Source of the DNA: Rugamonas rivuli
GTDB taxonomy: Bacteria; Pseudomonadota; Gammaproteobacteria; Burkholderiales; Burkholderiaceae_D
Direction of reading: 5' to 3'
Length of the DNA: 64,000 nucleotides
NCBI RefSeq assembly: GCF_009380165.1
Contig: NZ_WHUF01000002.1
Coordinates: 1,090,394 to 1,154,393, forward strand
Shown: piece by piece, positions 18,601 to 30,600 of the stretch
Numbering within the stretch: position 1 is the stretch's first letter
Layout: the number at the start of each line of letters is the position of its first letter
Made by a program: the position numbers and the translations under genes
Notes under the pieces: model-generated
Databases searched by the model: none
Seen by the model: only the letters and a program-made list of their open reading frames with translations
What the model was told of the DNA's origin: nothing

Positions 18601-20598
18601 GGCAATCGCCCGCACCTGGTTGGTCAGGTTAGCCGCCAGCTGGTTGACGTTCTCGGTCAAGTCCTTCCACGTACCGGCCACGCCGGACACGTTGGCCTGG
18701 CCGCCCAGCTTACCCTCGGTACCCACTTCACGCGCCACCCGCGTCACCTCGGATGCAAAGGAGGACAGTTGGTCCACCATCACGTTGATGGTGTCTTTCA
18801 GTTCGAGAATCTCGCCCTTCACATCCACCGTGATTTTCTTGGACAAGTCGCCGCGCGCCACGGCGGTCGTCACCGCCGCGATGTTACGCACCTGGCCCGT
18901 CAAGTTGGACGCCATGAAGTTTACGTTATCGGTCAAGTCCTTCCAGGTGCCGCCGACGCCCGGCACGTATGCCTGTCCGCCCAGCTTACCCTCGGTACCC
19001 ACCTCGCGCGCCACCCGCGTCACTTCCGACGCGAAGGAGGACAATTGGTCCACCATCACGTTGATGGTGTTTTTCAGTTCGAGAATCTCGCCCTTCACGT
19101 CCACCGTGATCTTTTTCGACAAGTCGCCGTTTGCCACGGCGGTGGTCACGTCGGCGATGTTACGCACCTGGCCGGTCAAGTTACCCGCCATCGAGTTCAC
19201 GCCGTCGGTCAAGTCCTTCCATGTGCCGGCCACGCCGGGCACGTTGGCCTGGCCGCCCAGCTTACCCTCGGTACCCACTTCCCGCGCCACCCGCGTCACC
19301 TCGGAGGCGAAGGAGTTCAATTGGTCCACCATCACGTTGATGGTGTTTTTCAGTTCGAGAATCTCGCCCTTCACGTCCACCGTGATTTTCTTCGACAAGT
19401 CGCCGTTCGCCACGGCGGTGGTCACGTCGGCGATGTTACGTACCTGGCCGGTCAAGTTACCCGCCATCGAGTTCACCGAGTCGGTCAAGTCCTTCCAGGT
19501 GCCGGCCACGCCTTTCACCTGCGCCTGTCCGCCCAGCTTACCCTCGGTACCCACTTCCCGCGCCACCCGCGTCACCTCGGAGGCGAAGGAGGACAGTTGG
19601 TCCACCATCACGTTGATGGTGTTTTTCAGTTCGAGAATTTCGCCCTTCACGTCCACCGTGATCTTCTTGGACAAGTCGCCGTTCGCCACCGCCGTCGTCA
19701 CCGCCGCGATGTTACGCACCTGGCCTGTCAGGTTGGACGCCATGAAGTTCACGTTGTCGGTCAAGTCCTTCCAGGTGCCGCCGACGCCCGGTACATAAGC
19801 CTGTCCGCCCAGCTTACCTTCCGTACCCACCTCACGCGCCACCCGCGTCACTTCCGACGCGAAGGAGCGCAGCTGGTCCACCATCACGTTGATGGTGTCT
19901 TTCAGTTGCAGGATCTCGCCGCGCACGTCCACCGTGATCTTCTTGGACAAGTCGCCGTTGGCCACCGCCGTCGTCACCTCGGCGATGTTACGCACCTGCG
20001 ACGTCAAGTTACCCGCCATCGAGTTCACCGAGTCGGTCAAGTCCTTCCAGGTGCCGGCCACGCCTTTTACCTGCGCCTGGCCGCCCAGCTTACCCTCGGT
20101 ACCCACCTCGCGCGCCACCCGTGTCACCTCTGAGGAGAACGACGACAGCTGTTCCACCATGGTGTTGGCAGTGGTTGCCGCCCGCAGGTACTGGCCTTTC
20201 AGCGGCACGCCGTCCACCTCCAGCGCCATGGTCTGCGACAGGTCGCCTTTCGCCACGGCGCCGATCACGCGCGCCATCTCGGTGGTCGGCCGCACCAGAT
20301 CGTCGATCAGCGCATTGACGGCGCTGACGATGGTGGCCCAGCCGCCGGACATATTCGGTACCTGTGCGCGCTGCGTCAGCCGGCCTTCGCGGCCCACCAC
20401 GCGGCTCACGTCCGTCACCACCTGCACCATTTTTTCCTTGGTCTCGATGATGTCGTTCAGCGTGTCGGCGATCTTGCCCGCCATGCCGGTCCAGTCGGAT
20501 GGCATACGGGCGGTGAAGTCGCCTTTTTTCAGTGCCATCAGCGTAGCGAGCAGTCGCTTGGCGTCGATCTGCTCGCCCATGTCGGTCATGTCATTCAT
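15694..20598 (-). CDS. Soluble multi-HAMP hybrid histidine kinase with three receivers
   Basis: 1634 residues without signal peptide or membrane segment. Order: divergent HAMP-like units (about 1-151), six 92-residue HAMP-containing repeats (152-703), GAF domain (about 725-870), coiled coil (875-935), HisKA with His949 in [11 protein letters not shown], HATPase (about 1055-1175; [10 protein letters not shown] and GGTGLGLS), then receivers with phospho-Asp at about 1297, 1419 and 1566. The architecture resembles fungal group III (Nik1/Os-1) kinases, where the HAMP stack itself senses or transmits the signal. The second receiver has IKDA rather than the usual KP after the conserved Lys. Downstream is the CheR-like gene (1-base overlap); upstream, 18 bp away, is a REC-GGDEF-EAL gene on the same strand. 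Confidence 0.92.
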   Translation of the reverse strand: MNDMTDMGEQIDAKRLLATLMALKKGDFTARMPSDWTGMAGKIADTLNDIIETKEKMVQVVTDVSRVVGREGRLTQRAQVPNMSGGWATIVSAVNALIDDLVRPTTEMARVIGAVAKGDLSQTMALEVDGVPLKGQYLRAATTANTMVEQLSSFSSEVTRVAREVGTEGKLGGQAQVKGVAGTWKDLTDSVNSMAGNLTSQVRNIAEVTTAVANGDLSKKITVDVRGEILQLKDTINVMVDQLRSFASEVTRVAREVGTEGKLGGQAYVPGVGGTWKDLTDNVNFMASNLTGQVRNIAAVTTAVANGDLSKKITVDVKGEILELKNTINVMVDQLSSFASEVTRVAREVGTEGKLGGQAQVKGVAGTWKDLTDSVNSMAGNLTGQVRNIADVTTAVANGDLSKKITVDVKGEILELKNTINVMVDQLNSFASEVTRVAREVGTEGKLGGQANVPGVAGTWKDLTDGVNSMAGNLTGQVRNIADVTTAVANGDLSKKITVDVKGEILELKNTINVMVDQLSSFASEVTRVAREVGTEGKLGGQAYVPGVGGTWKDLTDNVNFMASNLTGQVRNIAAVTTAVARGDLSKKITVDVKGEILELKDTINVMVDQLSSFASEVTRVAREVGTEGKLGGQANVSGVAGTWKDLTENVNQLAANLTNQVRAIAEVATAVTRGDLSRSIQVEARGEVSYLKDNINEMIRNLKDTTLKNAQQDWLKTNLARFTRLLQGQRDLQAVTKLILSELAPLVSAHHGVFYMMDSQESDARLRMIASYGYRSSRKLPTSFLPGEGLVGQCAVEKVRIWLTDVPRDYIVVSSGLGAAPPTNIVVLPILFEQQVKAVIEIASLDRFTETHLSFLDQLMESIGVVLNTIEANSRTESLLTQSQSLAQELQQTNQELAEKARLLSEQNIEVERKNREVEQAKLALEEKATQLALSSKYKSEFLANMSHELRTPLNSLLILAQQLGDNPDGNLSGKQVEFAKTIHGSGSDLLTLINDILDLSKIESGTVTLDVSEYRFQNLRNYVDRTFRHMAEAKHLGFSVELKENLPTAMMTDTTRLQQVLKNLLSNAFKFTTHGQVSLSISLVSSGFSSDHPNLLHADAVLAFAVCDTGVGIAADKLQLIFEAFQQADGSTARKYGGTGLGLSISRELARLLGGEIRVESAVGNGSTFTLFLPYNRAGFINYDMGRQPQVRLPSPAPQVVYTPPHYSELAQPDHDISNAITDIDADMADYGSSDDRGLVAPGDPSVLIIEDDERFSKIVLDFAREKNFKGIVTMQGDSALSLARDYLPSAILLDLDLPDIDGFTVLDRLKRDPSTRHIPVHVMSSLRERERALRLGAISYLNKPVSKAALQEEFSRIQKFLLGGKRSLLVVDDEQMQRDAIVALIGDADLHIVAVDTGQAALDALREARFDCMVLDLTLPDISGFDLLDIIGKDESLRDLPIVINTAKELNRKEVAKLKRYAKTIVIKDARSPERLLDETALFLHRSQASLPEAQRRMLEEIHAADGGLAGRKVLIVDDDLRNIFALSSLLERQQMQVSFAENGRDGIEVLEKDPTIEIVLMDIMMPEMDGYDTMRAIRRIPKFKSLPIITLTAKAMKGDRDKCIAAGASDYITKPVDVAQLLSLMRVWLH
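18490..20145 (-). repeat. Six tandem 276-bp repeats encoding HAMP units
   Basis: Six consecutive in-frame copies of 276 bp (92 codons) inside the kinase gene, each encoding the sequence from S-F-(A/S)-S-E-V-T-R-V to the next. Each has the blocks [19 protein letters not shown] and [11 protein letters not shown]. Copies 1 to 5 are almost identical even at DNA level, and copy 6 is more diverged. Linkers alternate between KGVAG, PGVGG, PGVAG and SGVAG. Confidence 0.9.
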
Positions 20599-20616
20599 CG
20601 GCTTAGTCCTCGTTAT

Positions 20617-22578
20617 TTAGGAGGGATGGGATTCGGTGGTGGATGCTACCGGCTCGGCGCCGGCATGTTCGAGCAGGGCCGCTGCGGGCAGCGGCATGAA
20701 AAACAGTTCGCCCTGGCAGCTGTCGCAACCCAGCGCGCGCAGCGCGTTGAGCTGTTCGCGGCGGTCCACACCCAGCGCCACGACCTTCATGGACAGGGCG
20801 CGCGCCAGGTGGATGACGGCGGCGACGATGTCGCTGCCGCCTTCGTCGTTGCCGATGGACTGGATGAAGCTGCGGTCTATCTTCAGCACGTCGAGCTGCC
20901 AGCGCTTGCAGGCGGCCAGCGAGGAACGCGCGCTGCCGAAATCGTCCAGCGCCGCGAGCACGCCGCCGCTTTGCAATTGCTGCAGGAGCTGGGCCAGCGG
21001 TTCGGTCGCGCCCAGCAGCAGTTTTTCGTTCAGCTCCACGCCGATGCTGCCGGGCGCCAGGTGCTGTTTGCGGATCGCCGGCAGCAGCGTTTGCAGCAGG
21101 TCGGAGGTGAGCTGCGGTGTCGCCAGGTTGATCCAGATGCACAGCGGCGTGCCGTGGCGCGCGCCGGCGCCGGACGCCGCCACCCGCTGCCACAGCGCGG
21201 CCTGGGCGCAGGCTTGCGCGATCACCCAGGCGTCGATGCGGTCCAGCAGTCCGCGTTCCTGCACATGCGGCAGGAACGCGGACGCATCCAGCATGCCTTT
21301 GGCCGGATGGTGCCAGTACAGCTGCGCCTCGGCGCCGGTCGTGCGGCCGGTGGCGATATCGACCTGCGGCTGGTAGCGCAGCTCCAGCTGGTCGGAGGCC
21401 AGCGCCTTGCGCAGCTCCAGCGTCCATTGTTCGCGTTCGCGCTCCCGCACGTTGAGCTCTTCGTGGAAGAACTGCACCGGTCCGGCGTCGTTCTGCTTGG
21501 CGTGGTACATGGCGGTGTCGGCGTTCTTCATCAGCGCCTGGGCGTTGTTGCCGTCCTGCGGATAGATGGCGATGCCGATGCTGGCCGCCGTCTTCAGGCG
21601 ATGGCTGCCGATGTCGAAGGGCAGGGCGCAGGCCAGTTCGATCTTGCGCGCCACGCGCGCGGCGTTGGCCGCCGCGGCCCGGCCTTCGATCAGCACGACG
21701 AATTCGTCGCCACCCAGCCGCGCCACCACGTCGGCCACGCGCACCGCCGCCGTCAGCCGCGCCGACACCTGGCGCAGCAGTTCGTCGCCGGCTTCGTGGC
21801 CGTAGCTGTCGTTGATCTGCTTGAACTTGTCGAGGTCGAGGAACAGCAGCGCGAAGCCGGCGCCGCTGCGGTCCGACGTGGCCACCGCGTGCTCCAGCTG
21901 CTGGATCAGCGCGCGGCGGTTGACCAGGTTGGTCAGCGCGTCGCGGGTGGACAGCTCGTGGGCGCGCAACTCGGCCTGCTTGCGGTCCTTGATTTCCTGT
22001 TCCAGCTCGCCGTTGATGCGCTCCAGGTCCTGCAGGCGCTGCACGCGCAAGTCCTGGTTCAGGCGGGCCAGCTGCTCGCTCTTTTTGCGCAGCAGGATAT
22101 TCTTCTTCGTCATCTCGACGAACACCGCCACCTTGGCCTGCAGGATCTGCGGGATCACCGGCGTGAACAGATAATCCGCCGCGCCTTTCTGGTAGGCCTT
22201 GAGGCGGTTGATCTCGTCCGCGTAGTGCGCGGTGATGAAGATGATGGGCACGCCCGCCGAACGCGGATGCGAGTGGATGGCTTCGGCCGTCTCAAAGCCG
22301 TCCATGCCGGGCATGCTGACGTCGAGCAGGATGACGGCGAATTCGTGCAGCAGCACCTGGCGCAGCGCTTCCTTGCCGGAACCTGCCGTGATCAGCTCAT
22401 AGACATGCTGGTCGGCAGCTTCGGACAGCAGACTCTCCAGTGCGTACAAGCTGGCTGGATCGTCGTTGACGAGGAGGACTTTTGGGATAGGCACGGCTGG
22501 CTGATCAGTTAAGGTATCGGACGGTCGCACTGTGTATGGAAGGTAAAAGATACTCTGGAATATCCGGGAGTCAAGCAA
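20617..22578 (-). CDS. REC-GGDEF-EAL protein with degenerate EAL
   Basis: 653 residues from TTG 22578; a GTG at 22494 is an alternative and neither has a clear ribosome-binding site. A receiver domain (about 32-150) has phospho-Asp86 in [11 protein letters not shown], but Thr replaces the conserved Lys (DYLFTP). A coiled coil (155-210) leads to a GGDEF domain with an intact GGDEF (289-293) and an RxxD inhibitory site (280-283), so it should make c-di-GMP and be product-inhibited. The EAL domain has EAQ (417-419) instead of EAL, VELNEK instead of the usual ExTES, and ALGVD instead of AEGVE, so phosphodiesterase activity is doubtful. It precedes the multi-HAMP kinase gene by 18 bp on the same strand. 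Confidence 0.88.
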   Translation of the reverse strand: MLDSRIFQSIFYLPYTVRPSDTLTDQPAVPIPKVLLVNDDPASLYALESLLSEAADQHVYELITAGSGKEALRQVLLHEFAVILLDVSMPGMDGFETAEAIHSHPRSAGVPIIFITAHYADEINRLKAYQKGAADYLFTPVIPQILQAKVAVFVEMTKKNILLRKKSEQLARLNQDLRVQRLQDLERINGELEQEIKDRKQAELRAHELSTRDALTNLVNRRALIQQLEHAVATSDRSGAGFALLFLDLDKFKQINDSYGHEAGDELLRQVSARLTAAVRVADVVARLGGDEFVVLIEGRAAAANAARVARKIELACALPFDIGSHRLKTAASIGIAIYPQDGNNAQALMKNADTAMYHAKQNDAGPVQFFHEELNVREREREQWTLELRKALASDQLELRYQPQVDIATGRTTGAEAQLYWHHPAKGMLDASAFLPHVQERGLLDRIDAWVIAQACAQAALWQRVAASGAGARHGTPLCIWINLATPQLTSDLLQTLLPAIRKQHLAPGSIGVELNEKLLLGATEPLAQLLQQLQSGGVLAALDDFGSARSSLAACKRWQLDVLKIDRSFIQSIGNDEGGSDIVAAVIHLARALSMKVVALGVDRREQLNALRALGCDSCQGELFFMPLPAAALLEHAGAEPVASTTESHPS

Positions 22579-22663
22579 AATTGCACTCGGCTACAAGATG
22601 CTGAAACCCCTATTTTATCAATCTGACAATCGACATGTAGAATATTTTTTACGAGCAATAAGA

Positions 22664-24268
22664 TTATCGGAGTTCAATTTTCCGCAGCGCACGATTGCGC
22701 GGCTGCTGGCTGACCCAAATTGGCGCGCTCCACAGCATTTTTCCATCGTCCTGGGTGACGCGGACGTAGTAGAAATGCTCGCCGGCGGCGGGGGTGAGGA
22801 CGGTGCGGGCCTTGCTACCGAGAGTGGCGACAGCGCCGTTACGCCCGGGCACGCCGTGGAAGACGGTGATGGCGGCGGCGCGGCGGCCGCCCTGGCTGAG
22901 GTAGCTGGCCCGCAGCGTCAGCCTGCCGCGATTGACGAAGCGTTCGCCCATCATGTGGCCGTTGGCGGTGAAGATGAGGCGGGAATTTTTATCCATCGTG
23001 GCAAATACGCGACGCGCGCGCAGTGCGGCCAGCAGGCTGTCGCTGTCCAGCGCTGCGCCGCGCTCGACCAGCACGCCGGTGCGGTTGCTGTAGGAGGCGC
23101 CCCAGTTGGCGCAATGATTGTCCTGGTCGCTGCTGAAGGCCAGGTGGTAGCCGGCTTCCAGCAGCTGGTTGCAGGCGGCTTCGTAGGTGCTCAGGCGCGG
23201 CTCGGCCTCGTCGGTGCGGGCCGAAAAGGCGTTGCTGTTCATGACTTCGCACAGCAGCATGGCCTGGTCGCCGTCCGCGTTCCAGGCCAGCGGCTTGCCG
23301 CCGATGGCGAACTGGTCGCCCTGCGGATGGTTGAACTGGCCGACCCAGCCCCGTTCGCGCATCAGCCGGTACAGCGCGGCATAGTCGTTCCTGGGACTTT
23401 CCGTATCGGCCAGCAGTTCGCCCCGGGCGTTGCGTTCCCAGCCCAGCAGTTCGCCGCTGTTGAGGATGTTGAGGTGGCCGCCATGGTTGATGACGCCCCA
23501 TTCCTGTCCATAGATGGCGAGGAAGCCGGGATGGTTCCGGTTCCACTCGTCCGCCGCTTGCAGGCCGCTGCGGTACAAGGCCGTGGCGGCGGCCGGATCG
23601 GCATCGCTGTTGGTGCCGTCCGAGCCGTCGTACATGTGGTTGTGCTCGGACGTCATCAGGAAGTCCAGCCCGTGTTGCCGGGCGTAGGCATAGGCGTCGG
23701 CCGGCCCCAGCGCGGCGCTCTGCGGCGCCTGCGCGCCGGTGCAATGATCGAGCGCGCCGCCGCCGTCGCTGTGATTGGTCTGGCTGTGCAGATTGCCCAG
23801 GTAGACGGTGTAGGGCGAGGCCTCCACCGGATCCGCCGCTTGCGGCGATGCGGCCGGGGCCGCCGGGAGGGCGCCGACCGCCACGCTCCAGTCCTGCTCG
23901 ACTGCGGGACTGTCGCCGGCGCGGGCGCGCAGCCGCAGCCGGTAGATGCCTTGGCGCAGCGCCGGTGGTGCGTGCCAGCGTATCGCCACGTCAAGCTCCG
24001 GTGCTTCTTGCGGCTGGGTCCGGCGCCACGTGCGCAGCACGCGTCCGTTCGGCGCGAGCAAGTCCAGGCGCCAGCGCAGCGTCCCGCCCGGCTGCGCATC
24101 GGGCGTGGAAAAATGCAGCGTCAGCGTGCGCGTGCCGTCGGCGCCGGCGTGGAAGGGCGCCTCCAGCCAGGCCTCGAATTCGTGATGGTCAACAGTCGTC
24201 GCATAACTGCTATCCGGCATGCAAATGATGCAGAAGGCAAATACCGTTATGATAGATACTGCGCGCAT
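22664..24268 (-). CDS. Exported PHP-type metal-dependent phosphoesterase
   Basis: 534 residues from ATG 24268, chosen because GGAGG lies six bases upstream. A signal peptide (MRAVSIITVFAFCII, ending near SSYA) is followed by a beta-sandwich region (about 30-140). Next comes a catalytic domain with PHP-like metal motifs: NLHSQTNHSDGGG, LDFLMTSEHNHM, GQEWGV and NHGGHLN, FNHPQG, and FSSDQDNHC. The His/Asp/Glu pattern fits a trinuclear metal phosphoesterase. The C-terminal domain is again beta-rich. It probably acts in the periplasm or outside the cell; the substrate is unknown. Divergent from the CHASE kinase. Confidence 0.75.
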   Translation of the reverse strand: MRAVSIITVFAFCIICMPDSSYATTVDHHEFEAWLEAPFHAGADGTRTLTLHFSTPDAQPGGTLRWRLDLLAPNGRVLRTWRRTQPQEAPELDVAIRWHAPPALRQGIYRLRLRARAGDSPAVEQDWSVAVGALPAAPAASPQAADPVEASPYTVYLGNLHSQTNHSDGGGALDHCTGAQAPQSAALGPADAYAYARQHGLDFLMTSEHNHMYDGSDGTNSDADPAAATALYRSGLQAADEWNRNHPGFLAIYGQEWGVINHGGHLNILNSGELLGWERNARGELLADTESPRNDYAALYRLMRERGWVGQFNHPQGDQFAIGGKPLAWNADGDQAMLLCEVMNSNAFSARTDEAEPRLSTYEAACNQLLEAGYHLAFSSDQDNHCANWGASYSNRTGVLVERGAALDSDSLLAALRARRVFATMDKNSRLIFTANGHMMGERFVNRGRLTLRASYLSQGGRRAAAITVFHGVPGRNGAVATLGSKARTVLTPAAGEHFYYVRVTQDDGKMLWSAPIWVSQQPRNRALRKIELR

Positions 24269-24462
24269 GATGGCCTCCGGCAATGCCGGTAGTTTCCGGC
24301 CTCATCATTTAGAGCGCGCCTTGCTGCATATGGTTCCCTTGAATTTCGCGCGGCATCGTTGCGAAATCTCTCCAATTGTTTCACTGGTTCCGGGGCGGCA
24401 TTAATAGTATGCTGCTGTGATGCAAAATTTTCCGCAAATATATCGACCTAAAGTGATGGCGA

Positions 24463-27400
24463 ATGCTCAAATCGGGTAATGCGACGCAAGCGGTCCGCAG
24501 TCCCCGCCTGCTGTTCTGGCTGGCGGGCGGCGCGTTGGCGCTGGCCGTCGGCGCGGCCCTGTATGGCGCCGCCGCCAAGACGGTCGACGACGACGCCCGC
24601 CAGCGTTTCGAGAACCTGGCGCGCAGCACGCAATACGGCATTTCGGCCCGCATCAAATCGTATTCCGATCTGACGCGCGGCCTGGTGGCGCTGTTCCAGA
24701 CCAGCGATGATTTGACACGCCTGCAGTTTCACCAGTACGTGGCCAGCCTGGAGATTCCGCGCCACTTTCCGGCCATCGAGGCCGTGACGTGGGCGCCGCT
24801 AGTGACGGACGAACAGCGCGACGCCTTCGTCGCCCGCGTGCGCGCCGACCGCAGCATGTCGCCGCAGGGTTATCCAAATTTCGACATCAAGCCGCCGGGC
24901 CGGCGCGCGCACTACGCGGTGCTGACGTATATGGAACCGGCGTCGATGGCCGACGAAAAAATGGGCGTCGACGTGGTCGTCAATCCGGCGATCGACAAGC
25001 TGGTGGCGGCCTCGCGCGACAGCGGCCAGGTCAGCGCGTCCGGCCTGCCCATCGTGATCCAGCGGCCCACGCCGCACATCGGCCTGGGCATCCGCCTGCC
25101 GGTCTACCGCCGCGGCATGCCGGTGGCCGATGTGGCGGGACGCCGCGCCGCCTATCTTGGATCGGTCGGCATCGGCTTCAGCGTGCCGAAGCTGGTGCAG
25201 GGCGCGATCGACGAGATGACGGTGCGCCAGGTGCACCTGATGCTGTATGCCGACGGCAGCAAGGATGTCGAGCAGCGCCGCCTGGTGATCGAGCATAGCG
25301 ACCGCCTGCTGTTCAACGATAACGGCACGATGAAGGCCGAGGCCATTCCGGCGTCGCAGCGCGCCGAGTACTTCGAATCGGTGCTGCCTATCGATTTCAA
25401 CGGCAGCTTGTGGAAGGCGCAGTTCCAGGTCCGGAAGGCCGAACTGCTGACCGGCTTCGACCTGTATTTCCCATGGATCGCGGGACTGACCGGCTTTGCC
25501 GGCACCATGCTGTTGTACGGTTACTTCTTCGTGCTGTACTCCTCGCGCCGGCGCGCGCTCAAGCAGGGCGTGCTGCTCGACACGGTGCTCAACAACGTCG
25601 ATGCCCACGTCTACATGAAGGACCAGAAGCGCCGCTACATCTACGTCAACGCCAAGATGGCCGACTCGATGGGATTGCCGGTGGAGGACATCGTCGGCAA
25701 GCTCGATCGCGAGCTGATGCCGACCGCCGTGGCCGACGCCGCGTGGGCGCAGGAGCGGCCGGTCTTCGCCGACAACGTCAAGCGCTCCGGCGAGACCCAG
25801 TACGTGGGCCGCGACGGCGTGGTGCAGCACCTGTGGACCGTCAAGGTGCCGGTGGAGATAGACCGCGCCGTCACGGCCGTCATCGGCCTGTCGACCGACG
25901 TCACCGAGCTGCATCAGCTAAAGGAAGAAGCCGACGCCGCCAACCAGGCCAAGAGCGACTTCCTGTCGAACATGAGCCACGAGATCCGCACGCCGATGAA
26001 CAGTATCATCGGCATGGCCCATCTGGCGCTGAAATCGGTCACGCATCCCAAGCAGCGCGATTATCTGCAGAAGATCTACCACTCGGGCCAGCACCTGCTG
26101 GGCATCATCAACGACATCCTGGACTTCTCCAAGATCGAAGCGGGCAAGATGGACCTGGAGGTGCTGGACTTCTCGCTCGATGCGCTGCTGTCGAATATGT
26201 CCAGCCAATTGGGCGAGAGCGCGGCGGCCAAGGGGCTGGAACTGGTGTACGAAATCTGGCCCGGCCTGTCGCAGCAGCTGCGCGGCGATCCGCTGCGGCT
26301 GGAGCAGGTGCTGCTCAACTTCACCAGCAACGCCATCAAGTTCTCCGAGAACGGCAAGGTGTTTGTGCGCGCGCGGCCGCTGGAAGAGCGCGACGGCCGT
26401 ATCCTGGTGCGCTTCGAGGTGGAGGACAGCGGCATCGGCATGTCGCCGGAGCAGCTGGAGCAGCTGTTCCAGTCCTTCCACCAGGCCGACACCTCGACCA
26501 CGCGCCGCTACGGCGGCACGGGCCTGGGGCTGGTCATCAGCAAGCAGCTGGCGGAGCTGATGGGCGGCGGCGTCGGTGTCGACAGCCAGCCCGGCACCGG
26601 CAGCATCTTCTGGTTCACGGCGCGGCTGGACAAGGGCGTCAGCATGCTGCAGCCCAGCGACGATTCGGTGCAGCCGGATGTGCTGGACAGCATACGCGGC
26701 GCCTCCATCCTGCTGGTCGAGGACAATATCTTCAGCCAGCAGGTGGGCCAGGAGCTGCTGGAGGACGCCGGCGCCACCGTCTGCGTGGCCAACAACGGCA
26801 AGGAGGCGATCGACCTGCTGCTCAAGGAGCGCTTCGACTGCGTGCTGATGGACGTGCAGATGCCGGTGATGGACGGCTACGAGACCACGCGCCTGATCCG
26901 CGCCCATCCGAAGCTGTCGGCCACGCTGATCATCGCGATGACGGCCAACGCCGGCCGCGACGACCAGGAGCGCTGCCTGAGCGCGGGCATGGACGAATTT
27001 GTCACCAAGCCGATCGCGCCCAAGCTGCTGTTCAACATGCTGTCCAAGTGGATGAGCCAGCGGGCGCGCGCCGCCGGCCTGGCGCGGCCGCTGGCGCCGC
27101 CGCCGCCGTCGTACTTCACCATGGCCGATGGCGCCGCCGTCACCGCGCCGCTGCAGCCGCAGATGCAGACGATGGCGTCGGGCCTGCCGCCGCTGGCCGC
27201 GCGCATCGAACCGGCGCCGCCCGCAACGCCCGCCGCGCCGTCGGATCCGGAAGAAGCGGAGCTGCTCGACGTCGCTGCGCTGGCCCAGACCTTTGGCGGC
27301 AAGGCCGACAAGATGCGCAAGTACGCGCTGCTGTTCCTGGATTCGGCCCGCGATGGGCTGCGGGAAGTCGATGCCGCGCTGGTGCGGGAGGATCTGGCGC

Positions 27401-27606
27401 AGTTGTCCGAACTGGGCCACCGCATCAAGTCCTCGGCGCGCGCGGTCGGCGCGATGCGCTTCGGGAACCTGTGCCTGGCGCTGGAAAAGGTACGCCATGA
27501 CGCCGACTGCGCCAACGCGCGCCAGCTGGTGGGGCAGATGCACGCCATGCTGGCGGTGCTGAACGAGCGCATGGAGCAGGAACTGCTGGCCTACGATCCC
27601 GGCTAG
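24463..27606 (+). CDS. CHASE-PAS hybrid histidine kinase with REC and HPt
   Basis: 1047 residues. Membrane helix (about 16-37), periplasmic CHASE domain (about 65-330; [22 protein letters not shown]), second membrane helix (338-358), PAS domain (about 368-480), HisKA with His506 in [11 protein letters not shown], HATPase ([17 protein letters not shown]), receiver ([11 protein letters not shown]) and, after a Pro/Ala-rich linker, an HPt domain with [20 protein letters not shown] domains sense small extracytoplasmic ligands. No output regulator gene is adjacent. The start codon has only a weak ribosome-binding site (GATGG). recC starts 36 bp downstream on the same strand. Confidence 0.92.
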   Translation: MLKSGNATQAVRSPRLLFWLAGGALALAVGAALYGAAAKTVDDDARQRFENLARSTQYGISARIKSYSDLTRGLVALFQTSDDLTRLQFHQYVASLEIPRHFPAIEAVTWAPLVTDEQRDAFVARVRADRSMSPQGYPNFDIKPPGRRAHYAVLTYMEPASMADEKMGVDVVVNPAIDKLVAASRDSGQVSASGLPIVIQRPTPHIGLGIRLPVYRRGMPVADVAGRRAAYLGSVGIGFSVPKLVQGAIDEMTVRQVHLMLYADGSKDVEQRRLVIEHSDRLLFNDNGTMKAEAIPASQRAEYFESVLPIDFNGSLWKAQFQVRKAELLTGFDLYFPWIAGLTGFAGTMLLYGYFFVLYSSRRRALKQGVLLDTVLNNVDAHVYMKDQKRRYIYVNAKMADSMGLPVEDIVGKLDRELMPTAVADAAWAQERPVFADNVKRSGETQYVGRDGVVQHLWTVKVPVEIDRAVTAVIGLSTDVTELHQLKEEADAANQAKSDFLSNMSHEIRTPMNSIIGMAHLALKSVTHPKQRDYLQKIYHSGQHLLGIINDILDFSKIEAGKMDLEVLDFSLDALLSNMSSQLGESAAAKGLELVYEIWPGLSQQLRGDPLRLEQVLLNFTSNAIKFSENGKVFVRARPLEERDGRILVRFEVEDSGIGMSPEQLEQLFQSFHQADTSTTRRYGGTGLGLVISKQLAELMGGGVGVDSQPGTGSIFWFTARLDKGVSMLQPSDDSVQPDVLDSIRGASILLVEDNIFSQQVGQELLEDAGATVCVANNGKEAIDLLLKERFDCVLMDVQMPVMDGYETTRLIRAHPKLSATLIIAMTANAGRDDQERCLSAGMDEFVTKPIAPKLLFNMLSKWMSQRARAAGLARPLAPPPPSYFTMADGAAVTAPLQPQMQTMASGLPPLAARIEPAPPATPAAPSDPEEAELLDVAALAQTFGGKADKMRKYALLFLDSARDGLREVDAALVREDLAQLSELGHRIKSSARAVGAMRFGNLCLALEKVRHDADCANARQLVGQMHAMLAVLNERMEQELLAYDPG

Positions 27607-27642
27607 AGCGATAATACGGGCTTCCATCCCACGAAGAACCCT

Positions 27643-30600
27643 ATGCATTCGAGCATCACCCCCGGCCTGTTGATCTTGCACGGTAATCAAATGGAGCAGC
27701 TGCGCGCGGCGGTGTTCCAATGGCTGCGCAATCATCCGCTGGGCGCGCTCGAATCGGAAACCGTCCTGGTGCAGTCGAACGGCGTGGCCGAATGGCTGAA
27801 GATCGCGCTGGCCGAGGAAATGCGCGTCTGCGCCGCCACCCGCGTGGCGCTGCCGGCGCGGTTTTTGTGGGAGACCTACCGCGGCATGCTGGGGCGCGAC
27901 CGTGTGCCGGTGCGCTCGGCCTTCGACAAGGGGCCGCTGACCTGGCGCTTGATGCGGTTGCTGCCTACCTTGCTGGCCGATCCCGTCTTCACGCCGCTGC
28001 GCCACTTCCTGGCCGACGGCGAGGCTGAGCGCCGGCTGCAACTGGCCGAGCGCCTGGCCGACTTGTTCGATCAATACCAGGTCTACCGCGCCGACTGGCT
28101 GGCCGACTGGGCGCAAGGCCGCGACCAGATGCGCAACGCCCGCAACGAAGTGCAGCCGCTGCCGGAAGACCAGCGCTGGCAAGGCCAGTTGTGGCGCGCG
28201 GTGATCGCCGACGTCGAACCGCATGAGCGGGAACTGGGCCGGGCAACCGTTCACACCGAATTCGTACGCGTCTGCGCCGCCGGCGAGCAGCCGCTGGGCC
28301 GTCTGCCGCGCCGCATCGTCATCTTCGGCGTTTCCGCGCTGCCGTATCAGAGCCTGCAAGCGCTGGCATCGCTGGCGCGCTACACGCAGGTGCTGCTGGC
28401 CGTGCCCAATCCCTGCCAGTTCTACTGGGGCGACATCATCGAAGGCCGCGACCTGCTGCGCTCCGCGCACCGCCGCCAGCAGCTGCGCAACGGCCAGGAC
28501 CTGGGCGCGATACCGCTGGAAGAGCTGCATGCGCACAGCCATCCGCTGCTGGCCAGCTGGGGGCGGCAGGGCCGGGACTTCATCCGCATGCTGGACGAAT
28601 TCGACGAGGCCTCGGCCGCCGCAGCCGCCGCCAGCGACGGCGAGGACATGGCGCCGCTGCGCATCGACTTGTTCAGCGACGGCGAGGGCGATACGCTGCT
28701 GTCGCAGGTGCAGGCCGCCATCCGCGACCTGCTGCCGCTGTCCGAGCATCCGCAGATACCGCCGGCGGACGACGACCGCTCCATCGAATTCCACATCACC
28801 CACAGCGTGCAGCGCGAGGTGGAAGTGCTGCACGACCAGCTGCTGGCGATGTTCGCCGACGGCAGCGGCCTGCGTCCTCGTGACGTGGTGGTGATGGTGC
28901 CGGACATCGACACCTTCACGGCCGCCATCCACGCCGTGTTCGCGCAGCACCGCCGCAGCGACCCGCGCTACATTCCGTTTGAAATCGGCGACGTCAACGA
29001 CCGCAGCGTCAATCCGCTGCTGGTGGCGCTGGAGTGGCTGCTGCGATTGCCGCAGCAGCGCTGCCGCCAGAGCGAAGTGCGCGACCTGCTCGACGTTCCG
29101 GCGCTGGCCGCGCGCTTCGGCCTGGGCGAGGACGACCTGCCGACGCTGGGCCTGTGGATCGAAGGCGCCGGCGTGCGCTGGGGGCTGGATACCGAACACC
29201 GAGCTGGCCTTGGCCTGGGAGCTGCGGGTGGGCAGAATTCCTGGCTGTTCGGCGTGCGCCGCATGTTGCTGGGCTACGCCAGCGGCGAAGATGCGGCCTT
29301 CGCCGGCATCGAAGCGTATGGCGAAGTGGGCGGGCTTGATGCTGCGCTGGCGGGATCGCTGGCGCAGCTGGTCGAAGCGCTGCTGCACTGGCGCGAAGTG
29401 CTGGCGCAATCGCGTTCGCCGGCCGAATGGGGCGTGCAGGCGCGCGCGCTGCTGGCGGCATTCTTCAAGGCGAGCGAGGAGGGCGACCGCCTGACCCTGG
29501 CGCAGCTGGACGATGCGCTCAACAACTGGCTGGAAACCTGCGAGGGCGCGCAATACGACGAAGCCGTGCCGCTTGCCGTGCTGCGCGAAGCCTGGCTCGG
29601 TCTTCTGGACGAGCCGACGCTAAACCACCAATTCGTCTCCGGCGGCGTGACCTTCTGCACGCTGATGCCGATGCGCGCCGTGCCGTTCCGCGTGGTCTGC
29701 CTGCTGGGCATGAACGACGGCGACTTCCCGCGCCGCGCGCCCAAGGCCGATTTCGACCTGCTGGCGCAGCCGGGCATGGCGCGTCCCGGCGACCGCTCGC
29801 GCCGCGACGACGATCGCTACCTGATGCTGGAAGCGCTGCTGGCCGCGCGCGACAAGCTGTATATCAGCTGGGTCGGACGCAATGTGCGCGACAACAGCGA
29901 GCAGCCGCCGTCGGTGCTGGTGTCGCAGTTGCGCGATTACCTGGTCAATGGCTGGCAGCTGGATCCCCATGCGCGCACCACGGAGCACGCCTTGCAGCCG
30001 TTCAGCCGTCGCTACTTCGAAGACGGCGGCCTGCTGACCTATGCGCGCGAATGGCGCGAGGCGCATGGCGAGGAACTGGCCGATGCCGCCGCCGCCGAGC
30101 TGCCGCCGTTCGATATCGACGACAAATATCGCCTGAAGCTGTCGACGCTGACCAACTTCATGCGCCAGCCGGTGCGCTTCTTCTTCCGCCAGCGCCTGGG
30201 CGTGATGTTCGGCGACGCCGCGCTGGTGGGCGAGGATGAGGAACCGTTCTCGCTGAACGCGCTGGAACGCTATCTGCTCGAAGACACGATGCTGGACGAC
30301 GGCGCCGAAGCGGAGGAACTCCACCAGGTCTACGACAAGATGACCGAACGCGCCGAACGCCTTGCGCGTGAAGGCGTACTGCCGATAGGCCTGATCGGCC
30401 AGCAGTACCAGCACCAGCTGGTACAGGCCTTGGTGCCGGTGCGTTGCGCCTGGCTGACGCTGCGCGAACGCTACGAGCTACCGGCTGACAAGGTGCCGTT
30501 GAACCTCCAGCTGGCCGGCGTGCAGATCGACGACTGGATCGACCAATTGCGCAGCAACGGCAGCGAGACCGTGTGGCTGGCGCAGATGTCGTCCAAGGTG

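Noticed and set aside
15697..20133. A very long plus-strand open frame (1478 codons) opposite the multi-HAMP kinase
   Set aside because: It is rich in His, Gln, Arg and Val with no start signal or domain. It is an antisense shadow created by high GC and by the tandem repeats.
18490..20145. Regular repeats considered as a CRISPR array or satellite
   Set aside because: The 276-bp period is an exact multiple of three and encodes HAMP units in frame within one gene; there are no short repeats with unique spacers.
25918..29553. Minus-strand open frame of 1211 codons across the CHASE kinase and recC
   Set aside because: Gln/Arg/His-rich composition typical of GC-rich antisense frames; it crosses two well-supported genes.
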